53,157 bases of DNA from an uncultured Eubacteriales bacterium (lineage in GTDB: Bacteria > Bacillota > Clostridia > UMGS1883): positions 1 through 53,157 of the forward strand of contig CAJJUC010000001.1 in the NCBI GenBank assembly GCA_905195005.1, read 5' to 3'. Below are positions 1-6,744 of this stretch, in pieces; position 1 is the stretch's first letter, and every line of letters starts with the position of its first letter. The translations under genes were made by a program, and so were the position numbers. Under the pieces are notes generated by a model. It was not told the origin of the DNA, ran no database searches, and saw nothing but the letters and a program-made list of their open reading frames with translations.

Positions 1-102
1 GTAATGATCGTGATAATGCGATTCGGGCATATTGAACGACGCGGCGCGCTTTTCGCGCGTGACGGTATACTTTTCAATTGCCTCCTCAACTGCAAGCGCC
101 AT
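1..102 (-). CDS. AraC-type transcriptional regulator, N-terminal fragment (cut by window edge)
   Basis: Only the first 34 residues lie in the window. The start ATG (102-100) follows an AGGAGGG ribosome site. The visible residues end in the histidine-rich HYHDHY stretch that opens the cupin sensor domain of many AraC-family regulators of sugar genes. The HTH part lies outside, so the family call rests on that motif and on context. The gene is divergent from uxaB-uxaA across about 150 bp, the usual arrangement of a local regulator of a hexuronate operon. Its ligand cannot be read from this fragment. Confidence 0.6.
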   Translation of the reverse strand, partial: MALAVEEAIEKYTVTREKRAASFNMPESHYHDHY

Positions 103-123
103 GAGTATCCCTCCTATACTTTT

Positions 124-152
124 ACTATATCAGCATACAGATACAATTTCAA
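124..152 (-). promoter_or_regulatory. Promoter of the AraC-type regulator
   Basis: On the minus strand TTGAAA (152-147) and TATAGT (129-124) are separated by 17 bp, ending about 20 bp before the start codon. Confidence 0.6.
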
Positions 153-194
153 GCAAAAATTTAATAGTTTTTCGCCATAACAGCAATTTTCTTA

Positions 195-223
195 TAGAAA
201 TGCAAGCTTTTTTGACTTATAAT
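195..223 (+). promoter_or_regulatory. Probable uxaBA promoter with weak -35
   Basis: A consensus TATAAT lies at 218-223. The hexamer 17 bp upstream is poor (TAGAAA, 195-200). A good -10 with a poor -35 next to a divergent AraC gene suggests activator dependence; that is inference. Confidence 0.4.
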
Positions 224-255
224 TCTTAATGAATAGATATAAGGAGGTTTTCCCG

Positions 256-1542
256 ATGTTTGACAGAGATAACGCAAAGGAAAAGGTGATTCAGTTCGGC
301 GAGGGCGGCTTTCTCCGCGGCTTTGTTGACTGGATGCTTCAGGCAGTAAACGAAAAAACGGATTTTAACGGCAGTGTGGTTGTTGTTCAGCCGATAGAAA
401 AAGGAATGTGCGATATGCTCACAGCGCAGGACTGCGTTTATACGCATATCTGCCGCGGCAGCGAGGGCGTTGACACGCGGAAAATAAACGTGATTTCGCG
501 CTGCGTGAAGCCTTATGACGATTACGAGGCATATTTAAAGCTTGCCGAAAATCCCGATTTCAGATTTGTTGTTTCGAACACAACGGAGTCGGGCATTGTG
601 TTCCGCGATGAGGACAGGGCGGAGGACATGCCGCCGGTTTCGTTCCCGGCAAAGGTGACGCAGCTGCTCAAAAAAAGGTTTGAGCTGGGCTTGGGCGGAT
701 TTATATTCCTCCCGTGCGAGCTGATTGACAAAAACGGCGCGGCGCTTAAGAAAACCGTTTTGCAGTATGCCGACAAATGGCAGCTCGGCGGCGCTTTCAA
801 AAACTGGGTTGAAACGGAAAACGTTTTCTGCAACACGCTTGTTGACAGAATCAACACGGGCTTTCCGCGCGATGAAAAAATCGACCTAGGATATGAGGAC
901 AACATGCTCAATACCTCGGAATATTTTCATCTGTGGGTGATTGAAAACTGCATGAGCCTTTTTGACGAGCTTCCGCTCGATAAGTGCGGACTTAACGTTA
1001 TTCTGACGGAGAACCTTGAAATGTATCGCACGCGCAAGGTTCGCATTCTCAACGGCGCGCATACATCGCTTGTGCCCTATGCTCTGCTTGAGGGCTTCGA
1101 CACGGTTAAATCCTGCGTTGACAATCCGAAAATGCTTGCGCACATCAAAAAATGCGTGTACGATGAAATTATCCCCACGCTCGATTTGCCGAGAGAGGAG
1201 CTTATCGAGTATGCCGACAACGTTCTGAAGCGTTTTGCAAATCCGTATATAAAGCATTATCTTTCATCGATTGCGCTTAACTCGGTAAGCAAATTCAAGG
1301 TGCGCGTGCTTCCGTCAATCCTTGAGTACATAAAGCGTTTCGGTAAAATGCCGGATGAGCTTATTTTCTCATTTGCAAAGCTGATTGATTTCTACAAAAC
1401 CGATATGACGAACGACGACCCTGCGGTGACGGAGTTTATGAAAAAATCCTCCGTTCGCGAAATACTCGCAAATACGGAGCTTTGGGGCGAGGATCTCACG
1501 TTCCTTGCCGATGAGGTTTTAAAATACTCGTCCGCGGAATGA
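256..1542 (+). CDS. uxaB: Tagaturonate reductase (altronate oxidoreductase)
   Basis: Cytosolic NAD-dependent enzyme of the mannitol-dehydrogenase family that reduces D-tagaturonate to D-altronate in galacturonate (pectin) breakdown. The N-terminus carries the nucleotide-binding stretch QFGEGGFLRGF, and the catalytic region carries KVRILNGAHTS (about residue 265), as in UxaB. An in-frame ATG at 229 is possible, but the ribosome site AAGGAGG (240-246) places the start at 256, giving 428 residues, somewhat short for the family (about 480). It is followed after 15 bp by uxaA and is divergent from the AraC-type gene. Isomerase (uxaC) and the KDG genes are not in the window. A fructuronate reductase (UxuB) role is the main alternative, made less likely by the altronate dehydratase next door. 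Confidence 0.88.
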   Translation: MFDRDNAKEKVIQFGEGGFLRGFVDWMLQAVNEKTDFNGSVVVVQPIEKGMCDMLTAQDCVYTHICRGSEGVDTRKINVISRCVKPYDDYEAYLKLAENPDFRFVVSNTTESGIVFRDEDRAEDMPPVSFPAKVTQLLKKRFELGLGGFIFLPCELIDKNGAALKKTVLQYADKWQLGGAFKNWVETENVFCNTLVDRINTGFPRDEKIDLGYEDNMLNTSEYFHLWVIENCMSLFDELPLDKCGLNVILTENLEMYRTRKVRILNGAHTSLVPYALLEGFDTVKSCVDNPKMLAHIKKCVYDEIIPTLDLPREELIEYADNVLKRFANPYIKHYLSSIALNSVSKFKVRVLPSILEYIKRFGKMPDELIFSFAKLIDFYKTDMTNDDPAVTEFMKKSSVREILANTELWGEDLTFLADEVLKYSSAE

Positions 1543-1557
1543 AAGGAGAGGCGTTAA

Positions 1558-2940
1558 ATGGCTTCAATGCTGATTATCAACAAAGCCGACAACGTTGAAA
1601 TTAATCTTGAAAACGGGCATAAATATGCGCTGCGCGATATTGCCGAGGGGGAAAATATTATAAAATACGGCTTCCCGATAGGGCACGCGGTGCAGCCGAT
1701 TAAAAAGGGTGAGCACGTTCACACGCATAATATGAAAACGAATCTTTCCGGCAAGCTTACCTACAGCTACAATCCCCGGTTTTACGATATTAAAAGGGAA
1801 GAAAGCGCAAAAACCTTTATGGGATACCGCCGCGGAAACGGCGCTGTCGGCATCAGAAACGACATCTGGATTATTCCGACGGTCGGCTGCGTTAATGCGC
1901 TTGCGCTGAAGCTGGCGGCAAAAACGGGCGCAAAGGCGTTCACGCATCCGTTCGGCTGCTCACAGCTCGGCGACGATATGAAAACAACGCAGCTTGTTCT
2001 GCGCGGACTGATAAACCATCCGAACGCCGGCGGCGTGCTTGTCCTCGGCTTGGGGTGCGAAAACAATAATATCGGCGTGTTTAAAAAGGCGCTCGGCGAG
2101 GTGAACCCCGAACGCGTTATTTTCCTCAACACGCAGGACGTTTCGGACGACATCGGCGAGGGCATTGCCGCAATTGAAAAGCTGAAAAAGTATGCATCAT
2201 CCTTCAAGCGCGAACCGATTCCCGTAAGCGAGCTGAAAATCGGGCTTAAATGCGGCGGCAGCGACGGTTACAGCGGCATCACGGCGAATCCGCTTGTCGG
2301 CAGACTTTCCGACAAGGTGATTTCAATGGGCGGCAGCTGCGTGCTCACGGAGGTGCCCGAAATGTTCGGCGCAGAGCAGCTTCTGATGAGCCGCTGCGAA
2401 AGCGAAGCAGTGTTTGATAAAACCGTCACGCTGATAAACAATTTCAAGGATTATTTCATCCGCCACGGGCAGGTGGTTTATGAAAATCCCTCCCCGGGAA
2501 ACAAGGAGGGCGGAATAACCACATTGGAGGAAAAATCGCTCGGCTGCGTGCAGAAGGGCGGGCTGTCCGTGGTGCGCGATGTTCTCGGATACGGCGACAC
2601 ACTCATGAAAAACGGGCTTTCGCTCCTGAACGGTCCCGGCAACGACATTGTTGCAATAACAAATCTGACGGCTGCCGGGGTGCACATGATTCTTTTCACA
2701 ACCGGGCGCGGAACGCCCGTGGGCGCACCTGTGCCGACTGTTAAAATCTCAACCAACAGCCGTCTTGCCGAAAGAAAACCCGGCTGGATTGATTTTAACG
2801 CAGGCAGGATTCTGGAGGGCGCGGAGCTCACGGACGAGCTTTTTGACTTCTGCATATCGGTTGCGGACGGAAAGCAGACGTGCAACGAGCAAAACGGATA
2901 TGAGGAAATCTCCATTTTTAAGGATGGCGTTACACTGTAA
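1558..2940 (+). CDS. uxaA: Altronate dehydratase
   Basis: Dehydrates D-altronate to 2-keto-3-deoxygluconate, the step after UxaB. Residues 1-90 form a SAF domain; the rest is the GD/altronate dehydratase domain with FMGYRRGNGAVGIRND, HPFGCSQLGDD, GLGCENN and LKCGGSDGYSGITANP, which include the conserved Cys and His residues thought to bind iron. At 460 residues it is near family size (about 495 in E. coli). The ATG follows GAAAGGAGAGG. It forms an operon with uxaB and is closed by the hairpin at 2986-3023. Relatives (galactarate dehydratase) share the fold, but the uxaB neighbour and the fused SAF domain favour altronate. Confidence 0.92.
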   Translation: MASMLIINKADNVEINLENGHKYALRDIAEGENIIKYGFPIGHAVQPIKKGEHVHTHNMKTNLSGKLTYSYNPRFYDIKREESAKTFMGYRRGNGAVGIRNDIWIIPTVGCVNALALKLAAKTGAKAFTHPFGCSQLGDDMKTTQLVLRGLINHPNAGGVLVLGLGCENNNIGVFKKALGEVNPERVIFLNTQDVSDDIGEGIAAIEKLKKYASSFKREPIPVSELKIGLKCGGSDGYSGITANPLVGRLSDKVISMGGSCVLTEVPEMFGAEQLLMSRCESEAVFDKTVTLINNFKDYFIRHGQVVYENPSPGNKEGGITTLEEKSLGCVQKGGLSVVRDVLGYGDTLMKNGLSLLNGPGNDIVAITNLTAAGVHMILFTTGRGTPVGAPVPTVKISTNSRLAERKPGWIDFNAGRILEGAELTDELFDFCISVADGKQTCNEQNGYEEISIFKDGVTL

Positions 2941-2985
2941 AAAATAAATGGAATGTTAAAAAATTCCGGAATACAAGTAAACGAG

Positions 2986-3023
2986 GGACCGGTAAAAAAG
3001 TCAATTGACTTTTTTACCGGTCC
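2986..3023. terminator. Perfect palindromic terminator between uxaA and cca
   Basis: A 19-bp arm is followed at once by its exact complement (GGACCGGTAAAAAAGTCAA and reverse). The A/T runs inside the arms provide U-tracts in both directions, so it can stop both uxaA and the convergent cca, whose stop codon is 8 bp away. Confidence 0.75.
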
Positions 3024-3031
3024 GTTTTACA

Positions 3032-4222
3032 TCATTCCGAAATCATATTCCGGGCGAAATTCAGAAGAGCGCTCTTTTCATTCGGCACTTCATCGCGCAG
3101 GACGGAATCAAGCAAATAACCGAGAATGCTGCCGATTTCACGTTCGCCGCAAATTCCGAGCTTTATAAGGTCGCCGCCGTTTACCGCCATGTCACGCAGC
3201 GAGCAGCATTCATGCCCGGCAAGGACGGAGAGCGCTGTGCGTTCCGTTTCGGCTTCACCGAGTGCAAGCCTGCGCAGCTTTCCGAGCATGAGCATATTAT
3301 CCGCGCCGAAGCTGCCGATAAGCCGCCTGACGGTGTAACGGTCGGCTGAGTGATAATCATTGCAGTTTTCAGTGAGAAAGCAAACCGTGCGCCTCAGCTT
3401 GTTTGAAAATTTCAGTCTGCGGCACACTTCCGCCGCACCGCTTCCGAGCGGAAGCATAAGCGCCGCCCAGCACACGGCTGCGTGGCTGCCGCGGCATTTT
3501 TCCGCAAGCTGCGGACTTAAATCCGTGAATCGAACCCCGATTGAATCGGATATAACCGCTTCATACTCCGAAAACACCTCTGCCGTGAAACGCTCCGCGC
3601 AAATTGCCTTTTCAAGCTCCGTTTTAATGCGTTCCGCAGCAATGTGTGAAAGCAGCGGAGCGAGAGCGTTCATCGCGGCGGAGGTTTCTCCGTCAATGCC
3701 GAAGCCGAGCTGCATTGCAAAGCGCACGCCGCGCAGAATCCGCAGCGGATCCTCCGAAAATCGCTCAGCGGGCTTTCCGACGCACCTCAGCGTTTTTCTC
3801 AATATATCCTCAGCTCCGCCGAGAGGATCGATTATCTCGCCGCTGCCGCTTGCAGCAATCGCATTAACGGTGAAATCGCGCCGTGAAAGATCCTCTTTGA
3901 GCGAGCCGGAGAAAACAATTTCGGACGGGTGACGGAAATCGTCATAGCTGCTTTCGCTTCTGAACGTTGTCACCTCGTAAACGCCGTCACTCCCGATAAC
4001 CGAAACCGTTCCGTAACGAAGCCCCGTATCGGCGGTTTTCCATGCGCGGCACGCTTGTTTTATTTCATCGGGGCGAGCCGAGGTTGTTATATCCCAATCG
4101 TGCGGCACAGCGCCGAGCAGCCTGTCACGCACGCAGCCGCCCACGGCGTATGCCTTGAAGCCGTCCGTTTCAAGTGCGGAAATAATCGCTGCCGCCTCTT
4201 TTGGAATTTCAATGCTTTTCAT
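3032..4222 (-). CDS. cca: CCA tRNA nucleotidyltransferase
   Basis: Adds or repairs the 3' CCA end of tRNAs. A class II nucleotidyltransferase head is clear: GGCVRDRLLG (about residue 28), the metal-binding DWD in PHDWDITTSARP, RRDFTVNAIA and the R-x-L-R-G-x-R-F element (DPLRILRGVRFA). The C-terminal half is the divergent helical body, without an HD phosphohydrolase motif. Length 396 is usual for Firmicutes. The gene has its own promoter (TTGACA-17-TATACT) and is probably monocistronic. Both tRNAs in this window encode their own CCA, so for them the enzyme would act in repair. A poly(A) polymerase of the same superfamily is a less likely alternative. Confidence 0.9.
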   Translation of the reverse strand: MKSIEIPKEAAAIISALETDGFKAYAVGGCVRDRLLGAVPHDWDITTSARPDEIKQACRAWKTADTGLRYGTVSVIGSDGVYEVTTFRSESSYDDFRHPSEIVFSGSLKEDLSRRDFTVNAIAASGSGEIIDPLGGAEDILRKTLRCVGKPAERFSEDPLRILRGVRFAMQLGFGIDGETSAAMNALAPLLSHIAAERIKTELEKAICAERFTAEVFSEYEAVISDSIGVRFTDLSPQLAEKCRGSHAAVCWAALMLPLGSGAAEVCRRLKFSNKLRRTVCFLTENCNDYHSADRYTVRRLIGSFGADNMLMLGKLRRLALGEAETERTALSVLAGHECCSLRDMAVNGGDLIKLGICGEREIGSILGYLLDSVLRDEVPNEKSALLNFARNMISE

Positions 4223-4264
4223 CTGTTCACATCCTTTTTTCGGAGCGCTGTAAAAGTTTTTTTC

Positions 4265-4293
4265 AGTATATCACGGCGTTGGCATATTGTCAA
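4265..4293 (-). promoter_or_regulatory. Promoter of cca
   Basis: Minus-strand TTGACA (4293-4288), 17 bp, TATACT (4270-4265): a near-perfect sigma-A promoter about 45 bp before the cca start. Confidence 0.75.
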
Positions 4294-4314
4294 TCGGGCC
4301 GGCAGCGGCGAAAA

Positions 4315-4488
4315 TCAGTCAATATCGTCCTCGGGAAATGAGCCTGCATCAAACCACGCGCGCACAAATCCATCGGGATAGGGAACGGCTTCCTCCTCCT
4401 GCGGCTGCCTTACAGGGTGCGGAATAAACGGCATTTCGTCCATCGGAACGGCGTATGTTATATAACAGTAGCGTTTTTCGTTTTCCAT
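4315..4488 (-). CDS. Small acidic hypothetical protein
   Basis: A 57-residue product rich in Pro, Glu and Asp, with no signal peptide or membrane segment and with aromatic clusters (RYCYITYAVP, GFVRAWFDAG). I do not recognise a family. The start is the ATG at 4488, preceded by AGAGGTG; an in-frame GTG three codons upstream lies within that ribosome site. It sits between cca and the divergent UPF0340 gene, about 20 bp upstream of the cca promoter. The good ribosome site and intact frame support a real gene. Confidence 0.5.
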   Translation of the reverse strand: MENEKRYCYITYAVPMDEMPFIPHPVRQPQEEEAVPYPDGFVRAWFDAGSFPEDDID

Positions 4489-4565
4489 AGAAATCACCTC
4501 TTATAATTTCTATGCGGAAAAGCCGAACGGTACAACAAAAAAATAACTGCGCCGCAAATTAACTG

Positions 4566-4594
4566 TTGCAATTTAAGCCGCCGTGCGTTATAAT
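4566..4594 (+). promoter_or_regulatory. Promoter of the UPF0340 gene
   Basis: TTGCAA (4566-4571), 17 bp, TATAAT (4589-4594); the start codon follows 20 bp later, so the leader is very short. Confidence 0.65.
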
Positions 4595-4614
4595 CAGTTT
4601 CAGAGGTGAGCGTT

Positions 4615-5160
4615 ATGTTTGAAAATCTGAAGGAGGAAGCGCTTAAAGCCGTGACCGAGCTTGCGGAAACGGCAAAGCTGAAGAAGGGGGATATTTTTGT
4701 TGTCGGCTGTTCAACAAGCGAGGTATGCGGCGATAAAATCGGCACAAATTCGAATTATGATGCCGCTGCGGCAATTCTCGAGGGGATTTATCCCTATCTG
4801 AAAGAAAAGGGAATCTTCCTTGCGGCGCAGTGCTGCGAGCATCTTAACAGAAGCATTGTTATTGAGGAGGAATGCCGCGCAAAATACAATCTTGCTGAGG
4901 TTAATGCGGTTCCGCAGCCGAAGGCAGGCGGTTCATTTGCGACAAATGCGTACAAAGCGTTCAACGAACCCGTTTTGGTGGAGACCGTTCCGGGAAATGC
5001 CGGAATCGACATCGGCGGCACACTTATCGGAATGCACCTTAAGGCGGTTGCAGTTCCCGTGCGTTTAAGTATTAAGAAAATCGGTGAAGCGAATATTATC
5101 TGCGCGCGCACCCGTCCGCGGTTAATCGGCGGTCAGCGTGCAATTTATAAAGAAATGTGA
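4615..5160 (+). CDS. UPF0340 family protein (YwlG-like, TIGR01440)
   Basis: A 181-residue soluble protein matching the UPF0340/TIGR01440 family of Firmicutes. Characteristic stretches are VGCSTSEVCGDKIGTNSN (about residue 33), FLAAQCCEHLNRSIVIE and VPGNAGIDIGGTLIGMHL. The biochemical role of the family is unknown to me; YwlG lies near glyA and upp in Bacillus, which is not the setting here. AGAGGTG at 4602-4608 makes ATG 4615 the likely start; a GTG at 4606 overlaps that ribosome site. It has its own promoter and reads towards the tRNA genes. Confidence 0.85.
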   Translation: MFENLKEEALKAVTELAETAKLKKGDIFVVGCSTSEVCGDKIGTNSNYDAAAAILEGIYPYLKEKGIFLAAQCCEHLNRSIVIEEECRAKYNLAEVNAVPQPKAGGSFATNAYKAFNEPVLVETVPGNAGIDIGGTLIGMHLKAVAVPVRLSIKKIGEANIICARTRPRLIGGQRAIYKEM

Positions 5161-5179
5161 AAAAAATTTCAAAAAAGAC

Positions 5180-5208
5180 TTTACAAGCCCGTTATTATAT
5201 GCTATAAT
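5180..5208 (+). promoter_or_regulatory. Promoter of the tRNA-Gly/tRNA-Cys unit
   Basis: TTTACA (5180-5185), 17 bp, TATAAT (5203-5208) with an extended TGC before the -10. It starts 20 bp after the preceding stop codon and ends 15 bp before the tRNA. The -10 sits inside an inverted repeat (CCCGTTATTATA / TATAATACGGG). Confidence 0.75.
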
Positions 5209-5223
5209 ACGGGCATAAGTTTT

Positions 5224-5298
5224 GCGGGAGTGGCTCAGTGGTAGAGCGTCACCTTGCCAAGGTGAACGTCGCGAGTTCGAATCTCGTCTTCCGCTCCA
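5224..5298 (+). tRNA. tRNA-Gly (anticodon GCC)
   Basis: A full cloverleaf is visible: acceptor GCGGGAG paired with CTTCCGC (one G-U), D-arm with GTGGTAGAGC, anticodon stem CACCT / AGGTG around TTGCCAA, T-arm with GTTCGAATC, discriminator U, and an encoded CCA (5296-5298). Confidence 0.97.
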
Positions 5299-5332
5299 AA
5301 GATAAAAGGCGCCAAGGCGTCTTTTATAATAT

Positions 5333-5406
5333 GGCGCCATAGCCAAGTGGTAAGGCAGAGGCCTGCAAAGCCTTTACCCCCAGTTCAAGTCTGGGTGGCG
5401 CCTCCA
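5333..5406 (+). tRNA. tRNA-Cys (anticodon GCA)
   Basis: Cloverleaf with acceptor GGCGCCA / TGGCGCC, a short D-loop (AAGTGGTAAGGC), anticodon loop CTGCAAA with GCA, T-loop TTCAAGT and an encoded CCA (5404-5406). The 34-bp spacer after tRNA-Gly contains a weak hairpin (AAAAGGCGCC / GGCGTCTTTT). Both tRNAs probably share the upstream promoter. Confidence 0.97.
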
Positions 5407-5407
5407 C

Positions 5408-5443
5408 ATCGGAACGGACTTTGCTCCGTTCCGATTTTTCTTT
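5408..5443 (+). terminator. Terminator of the tRNA unit
   Basis: ATCGGAACGGA, a 6-nt loop, then TCCGTTCCGAT followed by TTTTCTTT. It begins 2 nt after the tRNA-Cys CCA. A second overlapping hairpin (GATTTTTCT / AGAAAAATC) follows at 5433-5454. Confidence 0.85.
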
Positions 5444-5676
5444 ACAGAAAAATCAGTCACACGCGCCGTCGTTCCTCCTCTTTTGCAACAGGCACGCTCA
5501 GCTCGCCTGATCGCTTGCAAACGCACTCACAACGGCTCACAATCGCGGTCACCTTTTTGCGAGATACGCCTGCGGCGCGAATATCTTAATGGTTGGACAG
5601 TCTGAGGAAAGCGTTGTTGCAATGCTTTCCTTTTGACTTTCTCAAATTGAAAAATATTAATGCAGCTGCTTTTGCT
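5444..5676. other. Intergenic stretch without a convincing gene
   Basis: Its base composition (5455-5590) looks coding-like and GC-rich beside AT-rich flanks, but both strands give only arginine- and serine-rich or low-quality frames without ribosome sites. It could be a decayed or dispersed intergenic element. I see no inverted terminal repeats. Confidence 0.3.
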
Positions 5677-5844
5677 TTAAGAATACAAGCTTTCTGAATT
5701 TGATTCTCTTTTTACTATATGTGCTTTTAAAATAATATTTATATACTGCGATAAGGAACGATCATCATTCTCCGCATAAAGCCGTATTTTTTCCAGTATC
5801 TCACTGTCAATAGTTATACTGATTTTATTTTTTAATGGTTTCAA
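5677..5844 (-). CDS. Small ribbon-helix-helix (CopG/Arc-type) DNA-binding protein
   Basis: A 55-residue protein starting at a TTG (5844-5842) behind AGGTGAT. Residues 5-13 (KNKISITID) form the DNA-contacting beta strand. Two helices follow (EILEKIRLYAEND, then the RSLSQYINIILKA element with the usual Ser-Leu-Ser-Gln turn), the layout of a CopG/Arc-type ribbon-helix-helix dimer. There is no adjacent toxin gene. It is divergent from the broken zinc-ribbon gene at 5962. A minus-strand TATAAT (5868-5863) lies upstream with a poor -35. It probably regulates itself or the divergent unit; that is inference. Confidence 0.7.
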   Translation of the reverse strand: MKPLKNKISITIDSEILEKIRLYAENDDRSLSQYINIILKAHIVKRESNSESLYS

Positions 5845-5887
5845 AGCAATCACCTACAAATAATTATACGCTAATATCGCATATTGT

Positions 5888-5930
5888 ATTGACAAATCGG
5901 ATAAGGTAGGATAAAATATTATTGACAAAT
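5888..5930 (+). promoter_or_regulatory. Promoter of the zinc-ribbon/DUF2085 unit with a direct repeat
   Basis: TTGACA (5889-5894), 17 bp, TAAAAT (5912-5917). The 10-mer ATTGACAAAT occurs at 5888-5897, covering the -35, and again at 5921-5930, just after the -10, 33 bp (about three helical turns) apart. This could be an operator pair for the neighbouring ribbon-helix-helix protein. Confidence 0.5.
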
Positions 5931-5961
5931 ATCAACAAATTTTTACGGGAGGGGATAAAAA

Positions 5962-6276
5962 ATGAAATATTGTTCATAATGCGGAAAAGAAATTATGGAG
6001 GACGCTGTAATTTGCCCGAGCTGCGGCTGCGCACAGGATAACCGCGCTTTGCAAAGCCAAAATGATTCGAGCAGCTTCGGCTGGGCGCTGCTGGGTTTTT
6101 GTGTTCCTATCGTCGGACTCATTCTTTATTTGGTTTGGAAAGACAATACCCCGTTAAAAGCTAAGTCTGCCGGCAAAGGTGCATTAGTGAGCGTAATTTT
6201 ATCGGTAATAATCTATGTAATCTACGCCATTATCATCGGTGCGGCTATCGGAGCCATTGGATTGAGCTGCTTTTAA
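5962..6276 (+). pseudogene. Zinc-ribbon membrane protein broken by an in-frame stop
   Basis: The ATG at 5962 follows GGGAGGGG and opens MKYCS, then an in-frame TAA (5977-5979), then CGKEIMEDAVICPSCGC in the same frame. The stop falls between the two cysteines of the first CxxC of a zinc ribbon; a lysine codon (AAA or AAG) is usual there. The remaining frame encodes a Gln/Asn/Ser linker and two hydrophobic segments (FGWALLGFCVPIVGLILYLV and VILSVIIYVIYAIIIGAAIG), typical of small clostridial zinc-ribbon membrane proteins. Translation could restart at ATG 5995 (93 residues), with only half a zinc knuckle. The promoter and ribosome site are intact, so the mutation looks recent. A sequencing error is possible. 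Confidence 0.65.
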
Positions 6277-6281
6277 TCCGC

Positions 6282-6641
6282 ATGAAGCTTAACAAGTTTC
6301 TTGCCATCGCTTTTATGTGCCATCAAAAACCGGAAAGGTCATTTCATTTCAAAGGAAAACAATTCCCCTTGTGCGCAAGGTGCACAGGTATTTTTGCAGG
6401 CTATTTTCTCGGTGTTATCGCAGCATTTATAACGAACTGTGATAATCACTTATTCATGCCGCTGCTTGCAGTTCCGATGGCAGCCGACGGTCTGATACAG
6501 TTTATTTTCAGAATAGAGAGCAACAATTTTCGGCGGTTAATCACCGGAATCCTTGGCGGCATGGGAATAATATATATTTTTATAAACATACATTTGTTTA
6601 CGGTTTGGTGGGTAGTAAAGTTTTTAAAGTTTGTTTCCTGA
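6282..6641 (+). CDS. DUF2085 family membrane protein
   Basis: A 119-residue protein with the DUF2085 signature near the N-terminus: CHQKPERSFHFKGKQ followed by FPLCARCTGI, then three hydrophobic segments (about residues 37-53, 58-75 and 87-107). The conserved CHQ and CxRC cysteines suggest metal or redox chemistry at the membrane, but the function of the family is unknown. It starts 5 bp after the zinc-ribbon frame, so it is probably co-transcribed from the promoter at 5889 and perhaps translationally coupled. The shared hairpin at 6656-6706 ends the unit. Confidence 0.75.
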   Translation: MKLNKFLAIAFMCHQKPERSFHFKGKQFPLCARCTGIFAGYFLGVIAAFITNCDNHLFMPLLAVPMAADGLIQFIFRIESNNFRRLITGILGGMGIIYIFINIHLFTVWWVVKFLKFVS

Positions 6642-6655
6642 ACTCCGAAATGCAG

Positions 6656-6706
6656 AAAAAGGTGCGGCAGTAAAATGAAATCGCATTTTGCTGCCGCACC
6701 TTTTTT
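6656..6706. terminator. Bidirectional terminator
   Basis: GGTGCGGCAGTAAAATG and CATTTTGCTGCCGCACC pair around a 6-nt loop (one G-T), flanked by AAAAA on the left and TTTTTT on the right. It serves the DUF2085 gene and the convergent secreted-protein gene. Confidence 0.85.
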
Positions 6707-6744
6707 ATTTTTACCGATAAAACAGGCTATACGCCGACCGCCCC

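Noticed and set aside
5325..5330. TATAAT just before tRNA-Cys as a separate promoter
   Set aside because: Only 2 bp from the mature tRNA end and no -35 at the right distance; co-transcription with tRNA-Gly is simpler.
5122..5346. Leftward frame containing RRDSNSRRSPWQGDALPLS
   Set aside because: This is the antisense translation of tRNA-Gly, a common spurious protein.
5347..5589. Rightward 80-codon frame
   Set aside because: It runs through tRNA-Cys and its terminator, has no ribosome site and has an Arg/Ser-rich random composition.
5677..5844. Toxin-antitoxin module for either ribbon-helix-helix protein
   Set aside because: No adjacent RelE/ParE- or MazF-like gene at either locus.
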